Source: Larix kaempferi (lineage: Eukaryota > Streptophyta > Pinopsida > Pinales > Pinaceae). Taken from it: a stretch of 64,000 nt of DNA. The position numbers were made by a program, and so were the translations under genes. The notes beneath the pieces were generated by a model, which saw only the letters and a program-made list of their open reading frames with translations, searched no databases and was not told the origin of the DNA. Positions 44,777 through 57,390 of this stretch are shown one piece after another. The stretch's first letter is position 1, and each line of letters starts with the position of its first letter. The DNA lies in the NCBI GenBank assembly GCA_027924585.1, contig BSBM01000753.1:20026001-20090000 (forward strand), given 5' to 3'.

Positions 44777-46579
44777 TTATCGAAGTTTCTGCGAAGCAGG
44801 ACTATCATGGTACAACTTTAGCCTACTTCCATTTATCAAAGTTGGTAGGGTATCTCCAGCTAAATTGGCTAACTGGACTGCACCAGTGTTAGTAACATGT
44901 ATCACAGTATATGGGCCAAGCCAATGCATCTTATATTTACTAGGAAACTTCATGAATTTTCTACCATACAAGAGGACTATGTCACCTACCTGAAAGCACT
45001 TGTTCTTTCTATGGCGATCATGCCAAGCTTTCTCACGGTCTTTCTGAACTTGCTGGTGGAATCTGATAATGAAGCGATCTTCCTCCAACGCAATGAGGTG
45101 TAGCAATATTTATTCTAGTGTTTCACGGTTTGCCATCCCTGTGAACACAACAATCCTTAAGCTAGGGACAATGTACTCCATTGGCATTATAGCTTCCTTC
45201 CCATAAGCAAACTGAAAAGTTGTTTGTCCTGTCAATTTCTTCCATGTAGTCCTGTATGCCCATAACACAGGGGAGACGCGCAGATCCCAATCATCTCTAT
45301 TAACATTGCAAACTTTAGTCAGTGCGTTCTCCAGTATTTTATTGAAATCCTCCACAGCGCCATTTGCCTGTGGATGATATGGAGTACTGCGCTGATGATG
45401 AATGTGGAATTCCTCTGTAAGTGCCTCAATGGTCTTGTTCAAAAAGTGCGTACCTTGGTCACTCATCAAAATCTTCGAACAACCAAATCCTAACAATATT
45501 TCTTCAAAAATGAACTGCACAGTAGTACTGGCACTGCAGTCCTTTACTGGATTTGCTTCCTCCCATCTGGTGAGGTAATCCATAGTAGTAATAATATACC
45601 TCGTGCCAGTTCTTTTTCCTGGTGGGATTATAAGACCCACAAAATCAATTTCCCATTTTTCAAATGCCTGCAAGGTCAACTGTGGGTTCAATGGCATCTC
45701 ATCTCTTCGCGAAGGTTTCCCTGCCCTGTAACAAACATCACAGTTCCTGCAGTGTTCTTTGGAATCTTTGTGGATCGTGGGCCACCATAGCCCTGCACGC
45801 AATATCTTCTGCACGGTAGCCCTTCTTGCATAGTGACATCCCGCAATCCCTGAATGGGCGTCTGCTAGAATAAATGGTTTCTCATGATCTAGTACACATC
45901 TTTGCAGGACTTCATCCAGTCTTAGTTTGTATAACTGACCTGCAATTATAGTGAAGTCTGCAGCGAGCACCACTAGTTGCTTCTTCTACTGGACAGATAA
46001 TTCCTGCGGTGCCGGACCTGTTGTCAGAAAATTAATGATATCCTTATAATAATCATTGGCAAGCTGTATAGCGAATAGCTGTGCATCAGGAAGACTGTCT
46101 TCAATGTTCGTCGGCTCTTGTCCTGACTCAATCCTTGACATATGATCAGGTCCCAAGCTTATTCTACTCGGATTAACAATAATCTCAAAGTCATATTCCT
46201 GGAACAGCAGTAGTCATCTGCATATGCGTCCCCCTAACACTGGCTTATTGACCAAGTATTTCAACGTAGAATGGTCAGTGAACAAAAGGAAGTGCGCACC
46301 AAGAAAGTAATGTCTGAATTTCTATAGGGCATATACCGTCGCAAGGCCTTCCCTCTCGGTAGTAGTATAGTTCTTTTCTGCTGTTGAGAGCTTCCTGCTC
46401 GAGAATGCAATAGGGTGGTCAATACCTCCTTCTCCTAGCTGAGCTAATATGATTCCTAGGGAAATGCATGATGCGTCAACATGGACATGGAATGGCTTCG
46501 TCCAGTCTGGAAAGACAAGAATTGGTGTAGTCACCATATTTTCTTTTAGTGTATCAAAACCATGTGTCCGCTTTTCCAT
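44777..46579 (-). pseudogene. Gypsy pol remnant: RNase H and integrase
   Basis: Leftward from 46579: end of reverse transcriptase/RNase H (HGFDTLKENM, PILVFPDWTKPFHVHVDAS, PIAFSSRKLS, TTTEREGLA), TDHSTLKYLVNKP, then integrase from about 45950. The zinc-binding H/C region is [10 protein letters not shown] ... [16 protein letters not shown]. The catalytic core has the first Asp in WEIDFVG, the second in MSDQGTHF and the Glu region as [12 protein letters not shown]. The C-terminal domain (GDIVLLYGRKF, HWLGPYTV) is at about 44990-44850. Stops: TAG 46322, a TGA near 46220, TAG 45986, TAA 45110. Several align with Gln in the family. The 5' part of pol is missing because the region is fused to a LINE at about 46570. 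Confidence 0.9.
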
Positions 46580-48054
46580 TCCACAAAATTTGGGAACATA
46601 GACATCTAACAGCTTCCAGGATACCTTTGGGGATCCATGATAGTGACATCCAATAGACAGGGATCGCTTCCAAAACTAACTTGACCAGAACTAGTCTCTC
46701 TGCCCTAGAGAGCCACCTGTGACTCCAACATTTCAATCTCTTTTCCAACTTCTCTATCAACCACTTCCTGTGCATAGTTCTATAATCATTGGGTTTCAGG
46801 TTGAAGGCCAAATATTTCAATCCTTCCTGTAAGGTTAGTTGAGTAAAAGGAAAAAACTGGATGAAGGCTGTCACCTCCACCTCGCTGAGAAAGTTGGTAG
46901 TTAGAGTGGATTTACCATAGTTGATTTCCATCCGAAATTCCCTCGAGAATGGATCTAAGATCTCCCTGAGTGTATGAGCATCCATTTCAAAACCCGAACA
47001 GAAGATAAGAACATCGTCTACAAATAGTAGATTAGTAATCCGAAGATCATGTGCAATCTCAATACCCCTAAAAACCCCATGCCTCCTGGCATCCAAAATG
47101 GCACAAAGTGGCACGGCTCAGACCTTCAACAACTAAAAGAAATAACAGAGGGGATAGCGGGCATCACTACCTAAGGCCACGACTCGAGTGAAAAGAAGGA
47201 GAAGCAACTCTATTTATAAGCACAGACAAGGATATACTAGAGATGCAGCTCATGATCCATCTAATAAAACTAATGTCAAATCCGATATGTGTAAGCAAAA
47301 GGATTAAGAAGAGCCAACTTACATTATCATAGGCCTTAGACAGGTCAATGTTTAATACAACCCCTTTCAAATTCTTTGTTTTCATACTGTGAAATCCTTC
47401 CTAGGCCACCCCAATGGCCTCATGAATCTGTTGTCCTTCCAGGAAACTGAAATGTTCATCTGAGATACGATTAGAAAGTATCACCTTGAGAGGCCTTGCA
47501 ATAGTTTTGGTAACTATATTGTAAATATAATTTCACAGGGAGATAGGTCTAAAGTCATTCATAGAGACAAGGGAGTCCAATTTGGGAATTAATACAATGA
47601 AAGTAGTGTCAAAACTCATTGGAATCCTACCAGACTACCTAGTATCTTCAACCACTTTCAGTAGATCATCTCCACAAAAATCAAAGAGCTCAAGGAAAAA
47701 TTCAATCATCCACCCATCAGGACCAGGACTTTTTTCTTTCGTAAAACTAGAGAGAACCTCTTTCAATTCTTCCTCTATGAATTCTTTCATCAAGTCTCTA
47801 TTGTCCTCGTATTCCACAAAGCGAGGGAATAGTTGAGCCACCCGGATCACTTCCTCAATAGAAACATGTTCACTGGCCTTAAAAAGATCCTGAAAATGTG
47901 TGACCCCAGCCTCTGCCATACCTTCAAAAGAAAACTGAGGTTATCCAACCTAATTCTCTAGACTCCAAATAATATTGGATGATCGCCTCCCCTTTGCATA
48001 AGCATGAAAAAACTTGGAATTTTCATCTCCACTTTCCAGCCAAATAGCCCTGCT
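46570..48054 (-). pseudogene. L1 LINE reverse transcriptase part
   Basis: Leftward from 48054: WLESGDENSKFFH, then EKSPGPDGW (about 47725), VVLNIDLSKAYD (about 47355, first catalytic Asp), GLR and CPLSPLL (about 47170), and LLFVDDVLIF (about 47020, the palm DD). The thumb region (KLEKRLKCWSHRWLSRAERLVLVK, written in parts: KCWSHRWLS, AERLVLVK) and an ILWNG block follow. It ends at about 46570 in the middle of the ORF by fusion to Gypsy RNase H, without the usual 3' end or poly-A. Several stops. Confidence 0.9.
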
Positions 48055-51018
48055 TGTCACGAACCCAAAATTTTGGGTCAAATTTTTTGTAAAATTTTGA
48101 ACTTTTTACATTAACTACTTCACTTATGGTCGTAAGGCTCTTCAACGAATATCTAAATTGAGATCTCAATATATATAAAAGCAAGAAGATTTCTTATTTC
48201 AACATGTGTAAAAATTCATTTGCGTCTTTCCTTGTAACCTTACACTTTGTTTATTTATTTCATCAAACACAATGACTTTCAAAACATTTTTACCTCAAGA
48301 CATGGATGTCATAATGTGCATTTACTCATAACACAACCATTTGGATATCTTACATATATAAGTCGATGAACATCTAAAACATAATCTTACCTTGTACCTC
48401 TCCATAACTTTCTTACTTATTAGTATTAACTTGAATTGTTCATGAACACAATAGTTAAACACATATCTTTATGATCATAACCATATTAGCAAACTTAATC
48501 ATCCTTTTACAAATACTTGACAGAACATGCATTCTTACATAACCGACACAAGATAATAATATCACATATAGCAAATTCCATTCCTACAAAAGAGATCATA
48601 AAACCATCATAAAGTGATAAACACAAGGAACCATTATAAAGCAATAAACATGAGGAACACAAGTAGACATACACAAGGAGATCATACCGAAATCACTTAA
48701 ACTGGACACACTAGAGAGAGGCCACCTTTAACGTGGTTCATCCATTCCTTGGTCTACGTCCACAAAACTAGGTCTTTTATTATTACTCCAAACAGTTGTG
48801 GATTACATTCCGCAACACATGCTGCAATTCGTCCTTTTAATGCCTTTCCAGATAGAGGAATTTTTCAGAAATAAAATCATATCCTAAACATCAAGTAAAT
48901 ATATCACTTATACCCAAAAGGTACTCTTAATATTTTTACTCAGTATACTCAGTCCCTTAATTTACTCTTTAATATAACAACCTTGCATATATAGACTTCA
49001 CTCTCCACAATATTTAACAAGTATTTAATCCAAGCTCCTAACATACCTTTTCTTGGTTCCTATCTTAACAGTATATATATATAATTATGTTCATATGTGT
49101 AATTCCAATCAAAACGAGGCTACTTCCTAGCTCGTTATTTCCACAGGTATGTTATGAAGAACTCTATCACAGCCAAATCAAGGACATATCCATCGCACAA
49201 GATTGCTAATAACAATTTGTGTTTAAACATTCAATATAGGAACTCGAGCCTTAAAGTTAACATATAACAAGTTTAGAAAACCTGTGATTAAAGTATTAGC
49301 CTTTTCATTTCCATAGGCTTAAAACTACAGGGTTAACATAATACAGAGAACACATTCCCACCTAGGGTTTGTTTTTATGCATTAAAAAGGACTCTGTAAG
49401 GAGCATTGTTCTTGCTATGTTCTAAAAGGTTCCTACACCTTGGACGCACCGTATTAGACAGGTATAGAGATTTTGGTATAAAATATATCGACAAAAGTTA
49501 CTAAGGATTGTTATCTTCGATCTAGTACAAGGATTTTTGGTTTAAATACTTCAAAAGAAATACAACTATTATTAAAAGAAATACTTCAAAAGAAATAATC
49601 CTTGATCTTCACAGCAAAATTTATTAAAACAAACTGCAACGACCTCAACAATATGTAACTATTTCAACGATATTGTCAGACAACTTAAATGAACTAAACT
49701 ATAGCTATACTGCAAACGTGCCTCTATCCTATCTGCGTCCTGGCTTGAACGCTAACATAATCCTCTAATCGTAGGGATTTTATGCGTTCACCGTGCAAAT
49801 CGTGGAGCTAAAACTTAAATGGAAAAATAAATGAGGATTCGTCTGACAACTGCGTTTTTAGGAATTTACTAATCATACAAGTGGAGTTTTGTGGCATTCG
49901 TGCTTACGAATTAATGGACCAAGACTCAACACGTGTTTGAATACAATATTTTAGATCAGACCTAAGCATACATCGATACAAGAAAATATGCCTTGAACTC
50001 AGCAATGAGATCAAATATCAGCACACAAAGATACGGGAAAAAAAATTATGCCTTCAACGTAGCAATGGTTAAGATGAGAAAAAAGCATTTGTATATTCTA
50101 TAAATAACTAGGAGAAACAAGGCGTTTAAGCATAAAATCTATCCTGCAAAATAATGTCGAGACCCCTTATTTGAGCACATACTCCCACGAAACAAGTATA
50201 TTCACATATGGAATGATAAGATCCGCTTATCAAAATATGTTAGTTTAACAAGCTGATCCTTTTATATTACTATTTGTTGTGCATCTTTATATATATGTAT
50301 GTATTTATGGATATTTTCAACAATCCCTTAGGTTAACCTTTTTCTAGTAGAAATCCACAAAATAGCTACGCCATCAATTTTAACTTTCCTATAAGTAAAA
50401 TTCTTTTACATCGGTGTATAATATCCCTTTTCTAACAAGAGTATAATTTAGTTTATGAGGTTCAAATAGTTTCTTTCCACTTTTATTCTCAATATATATA
50501 TATATATATAACAAGAGGAGATGATTGAACTTAGCGTTATGTAACTTAAGTATAGTTTTTCGACACTCTTGTCAAAGTATATGTTATTGTGATATCTAGT
50601 AATACTACTTAGTTTTACTCTCGTAAGTGTAGCTTTATGCTAACTATAACATAAGTTTTTTTTTTAATTATTGCAATATTGTGACGAGTAACCGTTATCC
50701 CAAACTTATGATGACGACACTTAAACTTTTAAGGTTTTATGTGTGAACTCACTCTCCTCAAGTGCCCGTGACACTAGGACGTTATCCGACATCTATTGCC
50801 TTAGATTTTGGAAGGCTATCAAGCCCTTCACCTTTTTCCTTAGTGGCTTTATTTCCCGTCGCTTAGTTTGAATCACTAGGTCTACAACCTTTAAGAAATA
50901 AATACCATTAGATACAACATTCACTGGTGGGACCTTGGCCTTGAGCTCCTCACCAGAACGATTACAATAATTATTTACATTTATACAATTCATTAGGTCA
51001 AAAATGAGGGATGTTACA
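48055..51018 (-). repeat. 3' LTR of chromovirus, about 3 kb
   Basis: TG at 48055 and CA at 51018 on the + strand, next to the polypurine complement (CTCCTCCCTTTAA, from 51021). The part 50170-51018 matches 54165-54983 with indels. The rest (48055-50169) has no partner in the window but is bounded by the target duplication. AT-rich; no gene seen. Confidence 0.65.
48727..48763 (-). promoter_or_regulatory. LTR motif GTGGACGTAG ... GAACCACGTTAAA
   Basis: Reads on the - strand as GTGGACGTAG, about 14 bases, then GAACCACGTTAAA. The same arrangement occurs in the unrelated LTR fragment at 40418-40456 (GAACCACATTAA). I have seen similar motifs in other plant LTRs, so it is probably a conserved LTR element rather than chance. 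Confidence 0.5.
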
Positions 51019-52169
51019 TACTCCTCCCTTTAAGAATAACACCGTCCTCGCTGTTCATACTTCTTAATAATTCATCCACTCTTCAGGATTCATCATCGTT
51101 TTGTTCACTTGTCGTCTCTCCTTTAGTATTTTTTATCACCTTTGAACTCAGACGATTTTCTCGCGTCTTTGTGGTTCGTACTTCTTTCACAATTTGTAAA
51201 TCTATATAGATCATACCATATCTTCAAACTTTTTTCAGTATATGTAAGTATACAAAATTTCAAATAGTAAATGTTAATCATTTATCTTCATCCTCATCCG
51301 TGAGGCATATTTGCTTACTCTAGCATCATTAACATTCAGACATAAAGACATCTATTAGTCCACAATACCAATCATTCAATATTGGTTATGTCATAACACA
51401 ATATTTCAACAACACCTTGTTGATCATCAAACTCTCTCTTGAGTTTGGAACTTCAGAAATCCTTTGCTGAACACACAAGTTGTCCTCGAGTCAAAACTTG
51501 TAAATAAAACCTGTAAATAAAACTAGCAATTAGAAACATTCTCTGTAAACTTAGCAGTGATATTTTCTGTAGTAGTATGACTTATGCAACTCAGCAATAA
51601 TTACCTATTGTACTCGATAGTAATACTCCCTCCTTTAGCAATATTGAACTCAACAATGTGGTTGAACTAGTTCAGATGTGTCATACTACCTCTACCATTC
51701 ACTACAAAGCCATTCCCCTCATCGAATCTCTTGTGCATTCCTTCACTTTCTTGTTTTAGGAATTGCCACAAGGAAGAAAGCATAGTGAGCCACCTGCTCA
51801 ATTCGATGGATATAAAGATTGCCTAGGTCTTATGGGTCAGTATAACATTCAACGAGCCACCTGCACTATTCCACTTCCGTGGGAAACATGATCATAAAAA
51901 TAGGGAAGTTGCTCCCTACAATAGTTAGAAGTGAGTTGAGAATGCTACCATGTGTCAATTTGCTCTCCACCACAGCCCATTCCCCCTAGTGGGTTAGTGA
52001 TCACTCATTCAACAATCTCCTTTGGATAATTGTCTCCACTTTTATTTATTAATAATAAAATATTTAAAGTAATTAATTATAGTCATCCATGACCCCACTT
52101 GGTCAATAGTCATAAAAATTTACAATAAAAATAAAACAGAATGTTTTCTCAATAACATAAAATGTCTAG
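51019..52169 (-). other. Chromovirus 3' untranslated region
   Basis: Between the chromodomain and the 3' LTR. AT-rich with no supported gene. Confidence 0.5.
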
Positions 52170-53294
52170 AACTTGGATTTTTGACAAACACCCCCTCTTA
52201 AGTTCAACATCGTCTTCAATGTTTCTTTATTTATCATCTTCTTGTTCCTCCTGGAACAACATTGGATATGCCACCCTCATATTATTTTCCAATTACCAAG
52301 TTGCTTCGTCCAGACCAAGGTGCTTCCACTGCACCTTAACCTATCCAATGGTATAATTACGAAGCAAAATTTCCCTCTTGTCAAGGATAAAATCCGGTTC
52401 CACTAGAAAATATCCTTCTGGTTCCACTTGTACATCATTCCAATTAATCACATGAGTAACATCATGCACATACTTTTTCAAAAGAGAGATGTGAAATACA
52501 TTATGTACTTTAAGATTCGGTGGCAGTGCCAACTGATATGCCACTAGTCCTACCCTAGACAAGATTTCAAAAGGTCCACAATACCTTGGTGCTAATTTAG
52601 CACAGCTTCCCAGTCTTAGGGAACTCTTCTTAGGTTTTACCTTGAGGAACACATGTTCACCAACCTAAAACTCTTTCTGAGTTCTTTTTAGACTTGCCTG
52701 ACTTTTCTGTCTATCTTGTGCAACTTTCAAATTGTCTTGAACCTGTTTCACGATTAGTTCCATTTCTCTTAACAAATCAGGTCCTAGCATTAACCTGTCA
52801 ACTGGATTACTCCAAGAAATACGAGTATTGCATTTTCTGCCATATAAAATTTCAAAGGGACTAAGCTTTGTTGAAGCTTGGTAATGGTTATTATAAGCAA
52901 ATTCAACAAGATGTAAATAAGCCCCCCATTTACCTGGCTGATCTCTAACATACATTCTTAACATGTCCTCAAGAATTTGATTAACTCTTTCAGTCTGCCC
53001 ATTTGTTTGTGGGTGAAATGATGTACTGAAATTTAAAGTAGTATCTAAACCTTTAAATAAAGATTTCCATAAATTTCTTGTAAATTTCGAGTCTCTATCA
53101 TAAATTATAACTTTCACAATACCATGCAAACGAAAAATTTTCTTCATAAAATTTTTAGCAATGTTAGCAACTTTGTGAATTCTCTTAACAGATATGAAGT
53201 GGGCTGCTTTACTAAGCTTATCCACAACTACTATTATGCAATCATTCTGTTTATCCCGAACGCCGATAATATAATATAAAAATATTACCCCCAA
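52170..53294 (-). pseudogene. Chromovirus integrase and chromodomain remnant
   Basis: Leftward from about 53270: VVVDKLSKAAHF with the first catalytic Asp, YDRDSKFT with the second, GQTERVNQ with the Glu, then AYNNHYQAS and PFEILYGRKC. The C-terminal [19 protein letters not shown] block is followed by [12 protein letters not shown] and a chromodomain-like end ([25 protein letters not shown], about 52400-52270). A stop separates 52653 from 52665. The zinc-binding N-terminus and all upstream pol are missing. The chromodomain class directs insertion to heterochromatin (family knowledge). Confidence 0.85.
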
Positions 53295-54164
53295 TTATAA
53301 AATATGACATAGCGTTTTTAAACTCTATCGAACCCTAAAGTTTTCAACAACCCAAAGGGATAAGATCAAGCTCGTCCTCGGAGCTATCCCTCCCCCCCAT
53401 TTTCTCTCAATCTCCACTAAAAGATGCTATCGATTTCAATGGCATCCACCACTCTTAGTTTTTTTTTCCATCCCCCGAGTTAAGAAGTTTGGTGCTCTCT
53501 TAATGAGGCACCTCGGCGGTGGTAGGGAGTTGGGAGTAAGAATCACTCTCATAACAGGGACAAATGGTAGTTTTTGAAAAGACAAATGGCGACAACCTTG
53601 GCGAGCACTTCTACTCTAAGGGAACAACTCCTGTATTCTCTCCAGGAAAACTACCAGAACTTATGACCATGCTTGAGAACTATAGCTCCATTTGAGAGAG
53701 GTTGGCAGTTTTTAACTTGCCATAAAGATCGCCCTCATTTTAAATAATCAAAACAAGGGTGGTGGAGAGCAAATTCCCCAATATCTTCCTTCTAAAAATA
53801 AAATAACTATTTATGTATAAGTTTATGTATTTCTAACCACCATGAACTGATCTAAATTTAAACATACCAAAAGCATGGAGTCGTGCCCCCTCATACTATC
53901 TTCGTGATAACGGAGTGAGCCTTCGCTAGTGTGTCAAAAGTTTAAATATAAGGATACAATTGTATGTGAGATACATGGTCTCTAAGTAGTGTAGATATAT
54001 TTGTGTAATGTTCTCCATACATCTTTTTACCGAATACATATAAAATTTATATGTATTCATCATATATATATATACGATATATATTATCGGGATATCCTAA
54101 CTTTATAGTACAAAATTCATATGTTTATTTAATTTATGATATCACCTTCAATTATAACGAGCGT
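53295..54164. other. Unassigned segment between integrase and 5' LTR remnant
   Basis: 870 bp with a TCGGAGCTATCCCTCCCCCC phrase near 53378 and AT runs near 54062. It does not match the 3' LTR or any pol part, so it may be leader sequence or another small insertion. Confidence 0.35.
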
Positions 54165-54983
54165 ATATTCACATATGGAATGATAAGATCCGCTAATCAA
54201 AATATGTTAGTTTAACAAGCTAATCTTTTTATATTACAATTTGTTGTGCATCTTTATATATATGTATTTATTTACGGATATTTCAACAATTCCTTAGGTT
54301 AACCTTTTTCTAGTAGAAATCCTCAAAATAGCTACGCCATCAATTTTAACTTTCTATGAGTAAAATTCCTTTACATCGGTGTATAATATCCCTTTTTTAA
54401 CAAGAGTATAATTTCGTTTATGAGATTCAAATAGTTTCTTTCCACTTTTATTCTCAATGTGATTATGTATATATATATATAAAACAAGAGGAGAACTTAG
54501 CGTTATCTAATTTAAGTATACTTTTTCGACACTTTTGTCGAGGTATATGTTATTTTGATATATAGTAATAATAGTTAGTTTTACTCTCATAAAGGTAGAT
54601 TTATGCTAACTGTAACATAAGCTTTTTTTTTAACTTATTGGAATATTGTGATGAGTAACCGTTATCCCAAACTTACGACGACGACACTTAAACTTTTAAA
54701 GTTTTATTTGTGAACTCACTCTCCTCAAGTGCCCGTGACACTAGGATGTTATCCAGCATCTATTGTTAGATTTTGGAAGGCTATCATGCCCTTAACCTTT
54801 TTCCCTAGTGGCTTTACTGCTCGTTGCTTAGTTTGCATCACTAGGTCTACAACCTTTAAGAAATAAATAGCATTAGATACAACAATCATTGGTGGGGCCT
54901 TGGCCTTGAACTCCTCACCAGAACGATTACAATAATTATTTACATTTATACAATTCATTAGGTAAAAAATGAGCGATGTTACC
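54165..54983 (-). repeat. 5' LTR remnant of chromovirus
   Basis: Aligns with 50180-51018 along its length (for example GGAATGATAAGATCCGCT at 54177 and 50210). The last base CA has become CC. The rest of the LTR is lost. Confidence 0.75.
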
Positions 54984-56041
54984 CTCCTCTTTAACCTCCA
55001 AGTATCCTCCTTATCCAGAAGAATTGAATTCCTACCACCTTCCAATTGAATCAATGTGTCTTTCGAATCCTGGTTCAAACCTCCCCCCCATCACCTTCAA
55101 AAAGTAATGAAAATTCCCCTTCAATATGCTTAAGTTCCAAATCCTCCCTCTTCCTCTTGTTGAAATCCCACTTCTTAATAGGATTATTCAATCGATTGAT
55201 GTTTGCAGCAAACTTGAAAGCAACCAAGCAGGGGTCCCCAGGACAAAAAGGAATCCAAACCAATTTTATCACATAAAAAAAGAAGGATCCTTCAGCCAGA
55301 CCTTGTTAAATTTCAGAGGACCAGGCGGTTTACAAGGACCATCCAAAAGTTCAAGGAAAGCAGGAAAGTGATTAGAACAACCTCCAAAACCCACCTACTG
55401 CCGCAGATGAAAAAACCTATCCACCAGACGTTCCGCCAACAGGAAACGATCCAGCCTTTTAGCCACCCGACTATCTCTAGCATGATTATTTTTCTAAGTA
55501 TGTCTGATGGGAATAGGTTCCACATCAATCAAGTTACTTTCGACCAGTTTCAGAGTAAAGAAATCCATAAGTAGATCAATCTGAGCACGAGGGCCCCACA
55601 GTTCCGCCTGTTCCAGGGAATAATTAAGATCCCCACCCAAAATCATAGAATCATTATTAATCAAAGATTTAGAGAACAAAGAATCCCAGAAGGCGATCCG
55701 ATCAAGGTAAGGCCCATAGACATTGATATCATTGAACTCACCTTCAATATCGAGAGCCGAAAAAGTCCCACCCAGGACAAAATCTATCCCCCACAGATTG
55801 GATTCCTTCACCTTTGATTCATTCCAACCAACAACCAACACCCAGACCTTCCCCTAGTATCTGAGGCTTCAAAGTTCCCACCTGGAAACCAATAGTTCAA
55901 ATAGGATACAACCACATCCCTAGCACCCATTATCTCTTGTAGCAGAATGATATCAGGGTGTTCCAAATTGACCACCCTTTGCAAAGCTGATCTTTTAGGG
56001 GGACCAACAAGACCCCGATAGTTATAGGAAATAAATTTCAT
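54984..56041 (-). pseudogene. L1 LINE endonuclease part
   Basis: Leftward from 56041: FISYNYRGL (usual SWNVRGL), DIILLQEI with the catalytic Glu, FVLGGTFSA, INVYGPYLDR, GGDLNYSL (the GDFN block), and in a shifted frame AKRLDRFLLAERL and GGCSNHFPAFLEL (the His block, about 55370). A linker to WRLK follows, where the chromovirus inserted. Frameshifts near 55510 and 55830 and stops disable it. The domain nicks target DNA to prime reverse transcription. Confidence 0.9.
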
Positions 56042-57390
56042 TTCTGACCCTTCTTCGTGGCTTGTACCACTCTAAGTGCCCGTTCAATGGAAAGTTGTTT
56101 CCCTTCAAGCACATCCGAGCAAGCTTTGGATTGTGCATTGGAAATGAAAGACTAAAGACCTCTGCCTTTAGCCGGAATCACCCTGCCTTTACCAATCCCT
56201 CTCGAGGATAGTTTAGCCGATGAGCAAAGAAAATACCCAGAGATAGAAGAATCAGGGGGGGAGGGTGACTTAGATGAGGATAGGACCACAAAGGGAGATG
56301 GATCAGGATCAGGGGGAATGGAGACAACTGGTAAAGAGGATAAGTTAACCTTATTCAGGGTAGAAAGGAAAGGAGGGGTTGGGTGGGGTGGAAGTAAATG
56401 GGAGGAGATGGTCAGATTCCTAAGACCCTCAAGCCAATCGGGACCCGAAACAGAAACATTTTTCACGAAAAAATTAAAGGACTAAGAGCAAGAGGTCAAA
56501 AAAGTACCTGTGAAATAGGGCACTTGCAGACACATAGACGACTGAGGGGCCGCCAATAATCCCCTCAGGATGTGCTAGAGGGGATCTATCCAAAGGAAGC
56601 TCTTGTTCACCATCAGAATCCTGTGATGGTAACCCCTGAGTAGGTGATACCGGAGCACACTGAAAAGTTCTCCCAGCACCTCCTGATTTTTTATGATGGT
56701 AGCCATTAAGAGTCCACAGTGGCTTCAAACAGTATGCCATATGGTGCTCGTACTCATGGCACCGATGACACCGAAAAGGAATGTTTTCATAGTCCAGCTT
56801 TTGTGGGAAAACAAAGGGAACCAAACATAAATACATTTCCTACACCAAGCCCTCCCTGACGTTGATATTCACCGAAATCTAAGCTACCTTTCGTTGTTTG
56901 GTTTCCCTGAAAGATAAATCAGCTTCAAGGAAAGAACCCAGAATATTACCAATGTTCATGAATGTTCCTCAGACCAATAGTGAAGAGGAAGACCCGGCAG
57001 CCAAACCCATAGAGGGATGGTGTCCATATGCTCCCGGCTAGCATCAAAAAGGGGGTCCCAATGTTTGAGTAAAAATGGCACATGGTCCAGGTTCCAGTTC
57101 CAGCTCAAGACCCAAAGAGCATGTTCCTTCTGTGTGAAATGAGAGGCATACCAGTTCCTGGAAAGAGCCACAAATTTCGGAACGTAACCAAGCTGACCCA
57201 ACCAATGTTGTTTAGTCCAGCCTATCACTGTGCGCATCGCAAAGGAATGACCATAAGCCCTTCCAACCACAGTCAATTTAGTCATCTCTAGAATCTGATG
57301 GAAGCCGATGTCCTCCCCCAAAGTGTAGTTTGCCCCCTTACTCTTGTTCTTTAACCACTTCCGACGAACTTTCTGCCCTTCCACGCCACT
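56042..57390 (-). pseudogene. L1 LINE ORF1, DUF4283-like with zinc knuckle
   Basis: 57384-56956 matches the N-terminal nucleic-acid-binding region of plant LINE ORF1 proteins (FAMRTVIGW, HALWVLSWNWNLDHVPFLLKHWDP in parts: VLSWNWNLDHVP, LLKHWDPLFD; IPLWVWLPGLPLHYWSEE in parts). 56836-56474 continues with YENIPFRCHRCHEYEHHMAYC split around a CX2CX4HX4C knuckle. 56466-56152 is a Ser/Pro-rich tail. A stop just upstream of 57384 and no in-frame ATG suggest 5' truncation. Confidence 0.85.

Larger units (their letters stand above)
48055..54983 (-). mobile_element. Chromovirus (Gypsy) inserted in the LINE
   Basis: Interrupts the LINE between WRLK (right) and the RAIWLESGDE block (left). Target duplication CTGCT (48050-48054) and CTCCT (54984-54988), four of five bases. 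On the - strand the LTR starts TGTAACATCCC (51018) and ends GGGTTCGTGACA (48055), giving an unusually long 3' LTR of about 3 kb. The 5' LTR keeps only its first 0.8 kb (54165-54983). Only integrase with chromodomain is recognisable. Gag, protease and reverse transcriptase are gone. Confidence 0.8.

Noticed and set aside
36300-46579. Reassigned UAG codon
   Set aside because: TGA, TAA and frameshifts also occur, and the sequences are plainly decayed; CHG deamination explains the excess.
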